DNA of 64,000 nucleotides from Methanobacterium sp. (GTDB taxonomy: Archaea > Methanobacteriota > Methanobacteria > Methanobacteriales > Methanobacteriaceae): assembly GCF_038562635.1 (NCBI RefSeq), contig NZ_JBCFBO010000001.1, forward strand, positions 1,838,643 through 1,902,642, given 5' to 3'. A program made the translations under genes and the position numbers. This document shows, piece by piece, positions 34,695 to 43,827 of the stretch (the first letter of the stretch is position 1; each line of letters starts with the position of its first letter). The notes beneath the pieces were generated by a model, which worked only from the letters and a program-made list of their open reading frames with translations, was not told where the DNA came from and did not search any database.

Positions 34695-35294
34695 ATGGAT
34701 AAAAACCTAATTATAAAAGGATTAGTTGATACTTCACATTATGTTTACAAAAAAGGCCTTGTACCCGGAAAATCTGGAAATATAAGCTGTAGATTTTATG
34801 AAGAAGGAATATCAAAAATTGCAATTACAAGAAGCGGTATTGCCAAAAGAAACGTAGAAGCAGATGATATTATCATAATAGATATGGATGGAAATGTACT
34901 TGAGGGAGATAAAAAACCATCTATGGAAACTTTTCTGCATCTTGGAATCTACAGGGAAAGAGATGACATAAACAGTATTGTACATTCACATTCGCCATTT
35001 GCAACTGGTTTTTCAATGTCAGGTAAAAAATTAAAAAGATTAGAAGGATTTGGACCCATTGAAACTCCTTATATCCCATATGTGAAGTATGCAGCACCCG
35101 GAAGCGAAGAACTTGCTAAAGACACTGCTTTCATGATGAAAGACAACGATGCAGTGGTACTGAAAAACCATGGAACAGTTGCTGCAGGTGTCAATCTTGA
35201 TGAAGCAACTCTTCTTGCTGAATTTATAGAAGATATTGCTAAAATACAGTATATCGCACACACTTTAAGCTTAAATTCTGATACATCAGTCTAA
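34695..35294 (+). CDS. class II aldolase (fuculose-1-phosphate aldolase-like)
   Basis: A 199-residue zinc aldolase. Zinc ligands are His97 and His99 in VHSHS and His159 in KNHGT; the catalytic Glu78 is in SMETFLHLGIY. The N-terminal GNISCR substrate loop is present. In methanogens related enzymes make lactaldehyde for the lactate moiety of coenzyme F420 from fuculose-1-phosphate. That use here is inference. GTGAT precedes the ATG. Confidence 0.85.
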   Translation: MDKNLIIKGLVDTSHYVYKKGLVPGKSGNISCRFYEEGISKIAITRSGIAKRNVEADDIIIIDMDGNVLEGDKKPSMETFLHLGIYRERDDINSIVHSHSPFATGFSMSGKKLKRLEGFGPIETPYIPYVKYAAPGSEELAKDTAFMMKDNDAVVLKNHGTVAAGVNLDEATLLAEFIEDIAKIQYIAHTLSLNSDTSV

Positions 35295-35342
35295 TTTTAA
35301 AATTAATTCAATAATTTTTTCATTTTAAATTATTAAAAATGA

Positions 35343-35369
35343 GGCAGAGAACGGAGAAAGTTCTCTGCC
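35343..35369. terminator. strong hairpin between convergent genes
   Basis: A perfect 10-bp stem, GGCAGAGAAC / GTTCTCTGCC, with a 7-base loop in the 190-bp gap between two convergent genes. A T-run follows only 25 bases later, so it may be a bidirectional terminator or processing signal. Confidence 0.5.
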
Positions 35370-35484
35370 ATGTGGAGTTAATTAAGTCATGTTTTTTTTG
35401 TTTGGTATGGAATTCGCTTTCAACCTAGATATCCTATCTTTCGTAGTAATGACGGGTGAATCTGTGATATACAATAGTTAGGAT

Positions 35485-36348
35485 CTAGAATATTGTTTCA
35501 AGCTCATTTCCCAATATCATACATACATTACCTAATTCTTCTAGCGTTGCCTGTACTACTCCACACAAACCATTAACAATGGTTACAATTAGGGGTTCAC
35601 AATTGGTGGATACATTTGTACTTATCTGCGATGTATCTTCAGATAATGGAACATCTGATGAGTCAATTACAGTAGAATTACCATTATCTAATTCATTTAC
35701 ACCCTCATCTTGACTCTCATTTAATTGATCTATATCATATGGGCCATCATATCCAAATTCAATGTTTAATTCAGCGAACATGTAATATCCGTCTCCATCA
35801 AACTGATCATTTGCGTTTAACTCATCAAAATTATCATTTTCATATGACGGACTTGATACATCACCCAGATAATCAGTGCCTTCATCAACAGTATCTAATA
35901 CTTCCAACAAATCATTACCTGTATCATCAAATTCATCCATACTTGCGGAGTCATCCATATTACTGTCATCTAGTTCATCAATGTGCTCAATATCTTCACC
36001 TGGCGCATTAAATGAACTAACGGTGTAATCATTAGTTTCATCTGACTGATCATCTGATGTATCTTCTAAATCTGATTGATCCACCACCATGTAATTACCA
36101 ATATAGTTACCATCATCGTCATATCCATCAATATAACCACTATCTCCATCTGCTGGATCTGATACAGCAAAGGAAGTTACATCATCATTAGAGGATTCTG
36201 TTACCTCAGCTACATTTTTAATATTACTATTGATTTGTTTAACTGCTTTAGAAGTGGCAGTTTGTTGATCTGCAGGGGAATTTGCTGCAAATGCTGGTGT
36301 CACTCCAATCATTAAGATTACAAGAAAAATTACCATCCATAATTTCAT
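35485..36348 (-). CDS. secreted, highly acidic low-complexity protein
   Basis: A 287-residue protein with a signal peptide (residues 1-21, ending TPAFAA). The mature chain is extremely rich in Asp, Glu, Ser and Asn (for example ELDDSNMDDSASMDEFDD). Near the C-terminus are the only two cysteine clusters, STNCEPLIVTIVNGLCGVVQ and NVCMILG. No membrane anchor or domain is seen. The negative charge suggests cation binding or a wall-associated spacer role, which is inference. No homologue is recognised. Confidence 0.68.
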   Translation of the reverse strand: MKLWMVIFLVILMIGVTPAFAANSPADQQTATSKAVKQINSNIKNVAEVTESSNDDVTSFAVSDPADGDSGYIDGYDDDGNYIGNYMVVDQSDLEDTSDDQSDETNDYTVSSFNAPGEDIEHIDELDDSNMDDSASMDEFDDTGNDLLEVLDTVDEGTDYLGDVSSPSYENDNFDELNANDQFDGDGYYMFAELNIEFGYDGPYDIDQLNESQDEGVNELDNGNSTVIDSSDVPLSEDTSQISTNVSTNCEPLIVTIVNGLCGVVQATLEELGNVCMILGNELETIF

Positions 36349-36584
36349 ACCATCACATCCAATTATAACAATTCATGATTTTGATTAATAAGTTTCATAG
36401 TATATAATCTTAACTATTTTAACGGCGTATTAACGGCTATTAATTGTTCTATTAAGGCAATATTGCTCTTAAGTGACAAATAAGATTTATATAAGATCAT
36501 TTTACAAAATTAATATTACTATAACTGAATAGATAGAAACAAAGTCATATTATCCAAAATTCGAATTAAATATACTGACAAATA

Positions 36585-36815
36585 GCAAATAAAGTCTAAA
36601 ATTTGGACTAAATATACGAAAGTAGAATAAACCTAAATTGGACTAAATATTTGACAGGAATTAGTGAAATAAAGTCCAAGTCTCAGACTAAAAACAGTGA
36701 AATAAAGTCCAAATTTCAGACTAAATACTAACAAAAACAGTAGAATAAAATCCAAGTCTCAGACCAAATATACTGACAAATAGCAAATAAAGTCCAAATT
36801 TTGGACTTAAATTTA
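36585..36815. repeat. dispersed AAAGTCCAAA/TTTGGACT palindromic repeats
   Basis: Six units, each with AAAGTCCAA or a variant facing TTGGACT or CAGACT (for example 36591-36615, 36670-36691, 36704-36727 and the near-perfect AAGTCCAAATTTTGGACTT at 36790-36808). They are separated by recurring phrases such as ATACTGACAAATAGCAAATA (36570 and 36771). Spacing is irregular, 34-45 bp. There is no coding sense on either strand. Confidence 0.75.
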
Positions 36816-36855
36816 GAGAAAATAATTAATTTACATAATGCCTTCTAAAAACCTT

Positions 36856-37040
36856 AATTTATTTTCAACTTTACACTATTATTCAAAGAAGCATATTATC
36901 TCAAATTAGATTAAGTTAATTAATTTATTTTCAACTTTACAATATTATTCAAAAAAGCATATTATCTCAAATTAGATTAAGTTAATTAATTTATTTTCAA
37001 CTTTACAATATTATTCAAAAAAGCATATTATCTCAAATTA
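36856..37040. repeat. 66-bp tandem repeat, three copies
   Basis: Units begin AATTTATTTTCAACTTTACA at 36856, 36922 and 36988; the third is truncated after CTCAAATTA. Copies 2 and 3 are nearly identical and copy 1 has a few changes, so the array looks recent. The rest of 36349-37237 is AT-rich with no gene seen. Confidence 0.85.
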
Positions 37041-37237
37041 AAATTATTAAATTAATTACAGATCTACAATGTTTAAAAGATAAATAATTCACTTAAACTA
37101 GAAATTAAAAGTTAGATATGATATAGATCTAAAAAAGAAAGTTTTGAGAAAATATCAGCTAAAAATAACCTTAAGTTACCTATGCTGACATCAATCAAAA
37201 GTAGCTAAATTAAGTTAATATTTATTTAAAATTAAAT

Positions 37238-37492
37238 TCAGTCTCTAACAGACTCTAGTTCGCTTAAAATATTCCATATAAGGGTTCTCGCATGTATTGG
37301 GATGTTTGGATCATTACTAATTTCATCAAGTATTGAAATTACAGTACTTGCACGAACAGTAGGCTCTTCCGCATCTTTTGCCAATATATCCTTAGATTCC
37401 TCTGCTGCCCTCCTAATATTTCTAGGAACGCTTGTATCTTCCATTATATGTTGTAATATCTGATTAACACGATCAAATGCCTCTTCATTCAT
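37238..37492 (-). CDS. UPF0147 family protein
   Basis: An 84-residue all-helical protein of the archaeal UPF0147 family. The conserved middle, EDTSVPRNIRRAAEESK, and the repeat-like second half, NDPNIPIHARTLIWNILSELE, are typical. Function is unknown. It is very widely conserved in archaea, which suggests a housekeeping role. It is probably monocistronic. Confidence 0.9.
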   Translation of the reverse strand: MNEEAFDRVNQILQHIMEDTSVPRNIRRAAEESKDILAKDAEEPTVRASTVISILDEISNDPNIPIHARTLIWNILSELESVRD

Positions 37493-37694
37493 AATGTGAC
37501 CTCCATAATATTTTTAGATAAAAGAATTCATAAAATAATCTAACTATTATTTTTTATATTTGATAAGCTAAAAACCTTTTGGTATTTCCATAATTCACTT
37601 ATTTTTATTTGAATTTAAAAAATTTAAGATTTCATCCATGAACTTCATATCAAAGGTAATATAACCTGCTTTATCATTACATAACTTTAATTTT

Positions 37695-38690
37695 TTAGCC
37701 GTTAGAAACCACAGCAATAGATATAGTAACGCCATTAAATGACGTTTTCTTCAATACAAGTCTAGAATTCTTTCCAGCTGCTATTAACGCAACTGGCTCA
37801 CAAACTCCATAAATACCAAATTTTTTCTTAACAAATGATGATTTTGAATATCCATCATAGTTAAAATTTTTTAATTTATCTAAAGGAACTATTTCAAGGG
37901 GCATGTTAAATTCAGAAACTGCTTCAATTATTCCCTTCTCATTCCTTTTCATTTCACCTGTTGAAATCACATCAATTCTTGCAACTGGTAATTTAAGAGT
38001 ACTCATTGCACTTGTAATTGCACCTTCAACCTTTTGTTTTGAAATGTCCCTTCGTGCACCTACACCAACCACGAATTTTTTAGGTTTTAAAATAATTTCA
38101 GTATCTTCAAATAATACTTTTAAATTATTTTCACCAGATTCAACCAAATTGTAAGAAGATTTAACCTGAGGATCATCTGAAATAAAGCTAAGCCTTAACG
38201 GAACAAATAGTTCAGGAAATTCATCTCTGACTAAAGCAGAATTTATACTTTTTATTCCTCCCTGATTTTTAATATCCAGATAATATTTTTTTGCAAGTGA
38301 ATCTATCCCTAATTTACCATGTACATCTGTAGCTGTTGTTATAACCGGGTCTGCGCAGGTAATTTCTGCAATTTTCTTTGTAATTTCATTGGCACCACCA
38401 AAATGACCTGAAAGTAAGCTTATAACATGTTTTCCAGCGTCGTCCATGACCAGGACTGCAGGATCTTCCAGTTTACTTTCAAGTAATCCGCAAATATTTC
38501 TTACCATAATTCCAGATGCCATTATGCCAATTATACAGTCATATTTGCTGAATACAGATTGTAATGTCTTTTTAACGTTTTTGTGGAATATATCAACGCC
38601 GGTTATTGTAGGATCCTCTGCAAGATTTTCCAGGATTTTAGATGCAAGATCCTGAGAATCCTTGGTTATGGTGATTATTGCAATTTTCAA
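37695..38690 (-). CDS. cbiG: cobalt-precorrin 5A hydrolase
   Basis: CbiG opens the ring-contraction lactone of cobalt-precorrin-5A and releases acetaldehyde in anaerobic corrin synthesis. The protein has the three usual parts: an N-terminal domain ending ISLLSGHFGGANEITKKIA (shown as SLLSGHFGGANE), a middle region, and a C-terminal domain with VGVGARRDISKQKVEGAI and GVCEPVALIAAG. A TTG start at 38690 (giving LKIAIITITKDSQ, 331 residues) is preferred to the ATG at 38705. The family begins MKIAII, and the GGAG of the ATGGAG sits eight bases before the TTG. Confidence 0.9.
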   Translation of the reverse strand: MKIAIITITKDSQDLASKILENLAEDPTITGVDIFHKNVKKTLQSVFSKYDCIIGIMASGIMVRNICGLLESKLEDPAVLVMDDAGKHVISLLSGHFGGANEITKKIAEITCADPVITTATDVHGKLGIDSLAKKYYLDIKNQGGIKSINSALVRDEFPELFVPLRLSFISDDPQVKSSYNLVESGENNLKVLFEDTEIILKPKKFVVGVGARRDISKQKVEGAITSAMSTLKLPVARIDVISTGEMKRNEKGIIEAVSEFNMPLEIVPLDKLKNFNYDGYSKSSFVKKKFGIYGVCEPVALIAAGKNSRLVLKKTSFNGVTISIAVVSNG

Positions 38691-38962
38691 AGAAAAAATC
38701 TCCATTATACTTCAATTAGAATGTAACTTCTAAACAAATACCATATATAAAATAAGTTTTCTACATTAAAATACTGTTTGGTATAGAGTAACATCATACC
38801 ACTTTAAAATTTCATAATATACTCAATTTTGGCATTTAAATGGCAGTTTAATTTAATTATAGCACTTTTTAATTTAAGTTTTTAAAAAGGCGAAAAAATT
38901 TAACTGATATTAAAGAAAATAAATACATCTCGATAAATTTGATGAACTTATTGAGGTTAATA

Positions 38963-39028
38963 GTGAAAGCTAAGAACTATTTAGAAAAAGCGGCTGAATA
39001 TCAGCTAGAAGTGAGTAAGCTGTTATGA
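38963..39028 (+). CDS. possible 21-aa ORF or gene remnant
   Basis: A GTG with GAGGT seven bases upstream opens VKAKNYLEKAAEYQLEVSKLL then stop. The helix resembles the start of HEPN-type small proteins, so this may be the remnant of such a gene. The remaining sequence of 38691-39237 shows nothing else. Confidence 0.25.
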   Translation: MKAKNYLEKAAEYQLEVSKLL

Positions 39029-39237
39029 ATCGTGTCTTCAAGGACATAACCCATCTAATTTTTTTAAATCAAAATTACAGCAATTTATAATATTATTATT
39101 AAATATAAAAGATTTATAAGCATATATTCAACAGAATATTTATATTTTTTCTCTTTTTTTTGGATTAATGAAACACTAAATAACAGTTATAAAAAATAAA
39201 AATTAAATTAATTGCCTTAAAGAGATAGGAAAAAGGT

Positions 39238-40119
39238 TTAACACCTTTTCCATTCGGGTTTAACCTGGAATGTTACTAGATAGAATATGATCATTATGAC
39301 TGCGATACTTATGAGTTCATAGGCCGGATCTATTGCTGCCTGAGTAAATAGCGATGGTGTTTGCAGAATTGAAGCTTGAGGATGAATGATAGCCGATTCA
39401 TAGATATTATTAGCAGCATGCATACCAATAGCTAGCTCTAACGTTCCACTTTTAAGAGTGATAAATGCTAATGAGAATCCAACTACTACATAATAAACCA
39501 TTGCTAGAATTCCACCTGCACTGATTTCAGGGTTTACTATATGGGGTAATAAGAACAAAATACCGTTTATCAGTGCTAGCACTAAAAAATTTCTGGTTAA
39601 CAGCCCTGTTCCCTGCATCCAGTAACCTCTGTAAGTGAGCTCTTCACTAGTAGTTTGAAGTGGTATCAACACTAAAATAAATGGCAGGAAGTACAAAAAC
39701 TGCGAAATATTACTAGCATTAAACTGGATGTTTGATGGGTTCAATCCATATAAAAGAACATCTGAAAGGACTAAAAGCAGGAAAAAAAATCCAAACCCAT
39801 AGAGAATAGGCTTCACGTTGATATTTTTAAATGGAGTTACAAGTGTAGAAAATGGTCTTTGATGCACATAACGGACGCTTATGAACACCCCAATTATTCC
39901 ACAAATTGCCGGACACATGGTAACCACAAAATATGCCAGCGGGGTGATTGAACTGATGTTAAGTGTTCCAAGATTAACTGATGATCCAAAGGCCATTGCA
40001 ACGATGAATTGTACTGCAGCGCCAACAATATAAATAAAAAAATAAATAATAAATATTCCAATAATATACCTTATTAAACTTGTTTTACCTTTACGAGCTT
40101 GATCAAGAAATGTTTCCAT
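39238..40119 (-). CDS. CPBP family intramembrane glutamic endopeptidase
   Basis: A 293-residue membrane protein with about eight helices. The ABI/CPBP motifs are present: TSEELTYRGYW (EExxxR, near residue 160), the FLLPH histidine motif and the later MHAANN motif. Members cleave prenylated or other membrane proteins, or act in peptide self-immunity. No peptide-antibiotic gene is near, so the substrate is unknown. It stands alone, with about 745 bp of gene-free AT-rich DNA on its upstream side. Confidence 0.87.
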   Translation of the reverse strand: METFLDQARKGKTSLIRYIIGIFIIYFFIYIVGAAVQFIVAMAFGSSVNLGTLNISSITPLAYFVVTMCPAICGIIGVFISVRYVHQRPFSTLVTPFKNINVKPILYGFGFFFLLLVLSDVLLYGLNPSNIQFNASNISQFLYFLPFILVLIPLQTTSEELTYRGYWMQGTGLLTRNFLVLALINGILFLLPHIVNPEISAGGILAMVYYVVVGFSLAFITLKSGTLELAIGMHAANNIYESAIIHPQASILQTPSLFTQAAIDPAYELISIAVIMIIFYLVTFQVKPEWKRC

Positions 40120-40864
40120 TAGATATCACCTTTTATTAGCAAACCAAATATTGAATTATCTCTTAAATAAACTTTTCTTACATAAATTCATTAATATTAA
40201 CTATTTCATAGCAAATAACATATGATTTAATCTTATTTATCATGAATTAAAAAAATTTAAATGATTCTAATGAAAAGAAGTCTAAGAATTATTTTTTTTA
40301 AATTTATTTATTCATATCTCCTCTGATTAATATTAATTAACAGATACTTGCAATCAATATGAAAAAGAGATGAATAGACTATTTTAATTTTCATAGGCTG
40401 TCCCAGTCCTACCAAATCATATGAATACCCATTCATAGAAATGATCTGTTTCAAATATCAAATATTTAACATAATCAGTTTATATATCTCATGAACTTTG
40501 TAAATATTTTATTTGCAATTATGAGGAGTAATAGAATATCTCTTACTTTTTTAAATAGTCCTGCAGCGATAATTTATATAATCACTTAAATATGGCTTTA
40601 TAATTTTTACCTATTAATAAAATATGCCCTATTTTTTTAAATTAATACATTAAATTACATTTAGGCAAAAATGAATTAATTAAATCTAAATTATCCATTT
40701 ATCAATCAAAAATAATCTTTTTTAAAACCCTTTTCAAATATAAAAAAGAGTAAAATATATTACATTTACAAATAAATTTAATACTTAGCTAAGAAAAGCG
40801 TATGGGTAATGGTAAATAAAAATTCACAATCGAGAGTTATTTAGAATTATATCTTGGTGTATCC
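40120..40864. other. AT-rich gene-free stretch
   Basis: About 745 bp between divergent genes with stops in all frames. I see no repeats of the families described elsewhere and no RNA gene. Confidence 0.5.
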
Positions 40865-41512
40865 ATGTACGTAATAGTAATGGGCGGTGGAAGAGTAGGA
40901 CTTAACTTATCATCCTTTTTAATTTCAGATGGACAGGAAGTTACACTTATTGAAAATAACGAAGAATTATGCTCAAAGGCCGCAGCAGAATTAGACGCTA
41001 TGATAATTTGCGGTAACGGCACCGATACAAAAACGCTGGAAGAAGCGGAAATAAAAGGTGCGGACGTTTTCGTGGCAGCTACAGGAAATGATGAAACAAA
41101 CCTGCTGGCATGTATCCTTGTTAAAGATTACAACGTTCCCAAAATCATTACCAGAATAAGCGATCATACCCATGCTAAAGCATTTAAAAATGCAGGCATC
41201 GATTCAGCCATAAGTCCGGAACTTACTGCAGCCAGTTACCTTGAAAAAATAATACTAAGGCCAAAAATAGCAGATCTGGTAGTCCTGGGAAAAGGAGATG
41301 CAGAATTACTCGATGTTAGTGTAGAAAATGACAAAGTCATTGGCAAAAAAATAGGTGATATAAGTCCAACCAAGGATTATATCATAGTATCAGTACATGA
41401 AAATGGAAAAATAACAATCCCCATGATGGACACAATCATTGAAAGAGGTTCTAAAATCTCAATTCTTGCAAAAACAGAGTCTATAAAGAAAGTTATAGAT
41501 TTATTCACATAA
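40865..41512 (+). CDS. trkA: TrkA-type potassium channel/transport regulatory protein
   Basis: A 215-residue cytosolic protein with one RCK unit. The N-terminal Rossmann fold has MGGGRVGLNLSSFL with the acidic LIEN after strand 2 for NAD(H) or ATP, plus ICGNGTD and FVAATGNDETN. A TrkA-C domain covers about 135-215 (VIGKKIGDISP, IIVSVHENGKI). It gates a Trk/Ktr-type K+ transporter, whose membrane subunit is not in the window. Confidence 0.9.
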   Translation: MYVIVMGGGRVGLNLSSFLISDGQEVTLIENNEELCSKAAAELDAMIICGNGTDTKTLEEAEIKGADVFVAATGNDETNLLACILVKDYNVPKIITRISDHTHAKAFKNAGIDSAISPELTAASYLEKIILRPKIADLVVLGKGDAELLDVSVENDKVIGKKIGDISPTKDYIIVSVHENGKITIPMMDTIIERGSKISILAKTESIKKVIDLFT

Positions 41513-41585
41513 AAAGATAATATACATTTAAATATGATTTAATAAGCTTAAATGAGTTAAAATAAATGATTAAATACATTAATAC

Positions 41586-41750
41586 TTAAACTTTTAAACA
41601 AGTCATAAAACCCAATGTACAAAATGAAAACATACATATTATCATTATAAACTTCTTTTTTCTGGCTTCTTTTTTATAAAATTCATGGAGCATATAATAA
41701 ATTGCCCCTATAATCAGGAATATACCTATTAATAAAAGATAATAATTCAT
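41586..41750 (-). CDS. 54-aa two-helix membrane protein
   Basis: A short gene reading MNYYLLLIGIFLIIGAIYYM, then the basic loop YKKEARKKKF, then a second helix IMIICMFSFCTLGFM. The helix-basic loop-helix pattern is orderly for a chance ORF. No clear Shine-Dalgarno is seen and no family is recognised. Confidence 0.45.
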   Translation of the reverse strand: MNYYLLLIGIFLIIGAIYYMLHEFYKKEARKKKFIMIICMFSFCTLGFMTCLKV

Positions 41751-41954
41751 ATATTTAGTTTAAAAATTGTTGTATAAATATATTCAAGCTAAATTCATTA
41801 AAAATTAAAATACATTCTCAAAAGAAGATAAAAATAAAATATAAAGTTTATTAATTACAGCATACTCTTAAAAAATCATAAATATGTGAAAGGAGTATAG
41901 CAAAGAATCTAAATAGTAAATGGATTACAATTCACAAACAAATGAATCCATAAA

Positions 41955-42881
41955 TCATATCAAAGCTGTAAAAATCCCAAATAAAACAGATGCAGCTAAA
42001 ATAAATAATAAAACCGTTATTTTAGACAGCAATACTGCTTCTGTAATTTTGTCAGTTGTTAATGGGCTTAATTCATCCCCAATTTCATAATAATCTATTT
42101 TTTCAAGTTTAATATCAAGAGCACCAGCTGCTGCGGCCATAGAAAATCCTGAATTTGGACTGTCTGGTTTTCTCGCATCTCTACTCATTATTTTATATGC
42201 ATTTTTCCAGTTTAACCTTAAAAAAGCAGCCGCAATTACAATAAGAACTCCTGTAATCCTTGCAGGCATAAAATTCAAAACATCATCCAGTTTTGCAGGA
42301 AACCAGCCTATTTTTATCTTTTCAGGTGTTTTGTAGCCTACCATGGCATCAAGCGTATTTATAACCCTGTACACAACAGCCCCAAGAACTCCAAATATAA
42401 ATGCATAAAACAAAGGAGCTATAATAGAATCTGTAATATTCTCTGTTAGCGTTTCTATTGTTGCAGATACCAAATCTTCTTCATTAAGTTCCATTGTATT
42501 TCTGCTTACAAGATAAGACATTGATTTTCTCGCTTTTTTAATATTATGATCTATATCATTTTTCATACTTTCTGCAGAAGTTAATAGGACCTTAATTGCA
42601 AATGTAGTCGATAAAATTATAGAAGAAACTAAAATGTATAGTATGTAATTGAATGCTGACAGATGGAGTAAGACATAGGTTGCAAGTGTAAAAATCATTA
42701 CAGCCATGAATGTTAAAATTATTCCAGAAATTTTACTTCTGTAGTTGATAAGATACTCCCTGAAAAAATCTATTACTTTCCCCATCCAGACTACAGGGTG
42801 TATTTTTGCAGGCAGTTCACCGAATATGACATCGATAATTACTGCGATTATGATTATAAAGAGAGTTGATTGGAGATACAT
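41955..42881 (-). CDS. cbiB: cobalamin biosynthesis protein CbiB (adenosylcobinamide-phosphate synthase)
   Basis: A 308-residue integral membrane protein that attaches the aminopropanol arm to adenosylcobyrate. Family marks are DVIFGELPAKIHPVVWMGK at the N-terminus, VSRNTMELNEEDLVSATIE (given as SRNTMELNEEDL), TENITDSIIAPLFYA, NTLDAMVGYK and DSPNSGFSMAAAAGAL. There are about five helices. It is the third corrin-pathway gene in the window, separated from cobJ and cbiG. Confidence 0.93.
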   Translation of the reverse strand: MYLQSTLFIIIIAVIIDVIFGELPAKIHPVVWMGKVIDFFREYLINYRSKISGIILTFMAVMIFTLATYVLLHLSAFNYILYILVSSIILSTTFAIKVLLTSAESMKNDIDHNIKKARKSMSYLVSRNTMELNEEDLVSATIETLTENITDSIIAPLFYAFIFGVLGAVVYRVINTLDAMVGYKTPEKIKIGWFPAKLDDVLNFMPARITGVLIVIAAAFLRLNWKNAYKIMSRDARKPDSPNSGFSMAAAAGALDIKLEKIDYYEIGDELSPLTTDKITEAVLLSKITVLLFILAASVLFGIFTALI

Positions 42882-42965
42882 TGAATTCCTCTAGATTTAT
42901 TTATATGAAATTTTGTAAATTAGTTTATATTCTTGAATAATCTAATATTCTTCGAAGGAATAAAT

Positions 42966-43714
42966 ATGGATATCGTAGGCATATTCTATGAAGTATCTAA
43001 AACTATGCGTTCAGATTTTTAAAAAACGCGAAAAACAATTGAAAAACATCCTAGACTAAATATAAAGTCATATGAAGAAATTTTTAGAAAGTTTCTTAGA
43101 AAATATTTGCCTGAATCATTAAATATAGCTACAGGACTCCTTGTTGATTCTAATGGGAATTTTTCCAGGTAACTGGACGTAATTATTTCAGATAAGGCAA
43201 AAACACTTATTTTCTTCAGTGGTGGAGATATTCGAGTTATACCAATTGAATGTGCATATGCAGTTATTGAAATTAAGGCCTTTTTAAATTCCAAAGAATT
43301 AAATAATGCCTTTAAAAACATGGAAAGTGCTAAAAATCTTGAAAAAAAAGCTTATTTTAAAGAAAATGGCCCTATTACACATATAAATAAATTATATGGA
43401 AAAATGGGAAGATTGGCCTTTAAACTATTATATTTTTGCATATGACTCTATTACCCTAGTTAAATTGGCTGAAACAGAACATAAAAAACATTGATAAAAA
43501 TTTGCCAGAACACACGAAGATAGATAGCATTTGTGTTCTTGATAAAGGAGTCATTTGTAATAGAAGAAATGATGAAAAAATAGATGCTCTTCCACAACCA
43601 GGATCTAATCTTCATGTTGTCCAAACGAATGTTTCACTTCTTTTACTTTATGCATTGACCAGTATTTATTTTAACCAGTTAATATCCCCAATTTTAATTT
43701 TAATAGTTATTTAG
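42966..43714 (+). pseudogene. degraded DUF6602-type gene
   Basis: A ribosome site (GAAGGA) and ATG at 42966 start MDIVGIFYEVSKTMRSDF and then meet a stop at 43018. Reading on in the same frame gives EEIFRKFLRKYLPESLNIATG, LLVDSNGNFSR, a TAA where a codon for Gln is expected, then LDVIISDKAKT, IPIECAYAVIEIKAF and further family-like text. Two one-base frameshifts follow (near 43400 and 43490) before LPEHTKIDSICVLDKG and HVVQTNVSLLLLYALTS. Two stops and two frameshifts make it a dead gene. The VDSNG...LDVII...AVIEIK layout matches DUF6602 proteins, which carry a restriction-endonuclease-like core. Confidence 0.8.
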
Positions 43715-43827
43715 TAGGAATTAAAATTCTAAAATAACAATTTTTATAACTAAACATTGTTAATCAGTTGAAAAGCAAGATAGGACTATATTTACATCAA
43801 GAAATGTGAAAAATATTTTATAGAATT

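Noticed and set aside
43019..43321. 100-codon minus-strand ORF
   Set aside because: It is antisense to the DUF6602 pseudogene, whose plus-strand reading makes clear family sense.
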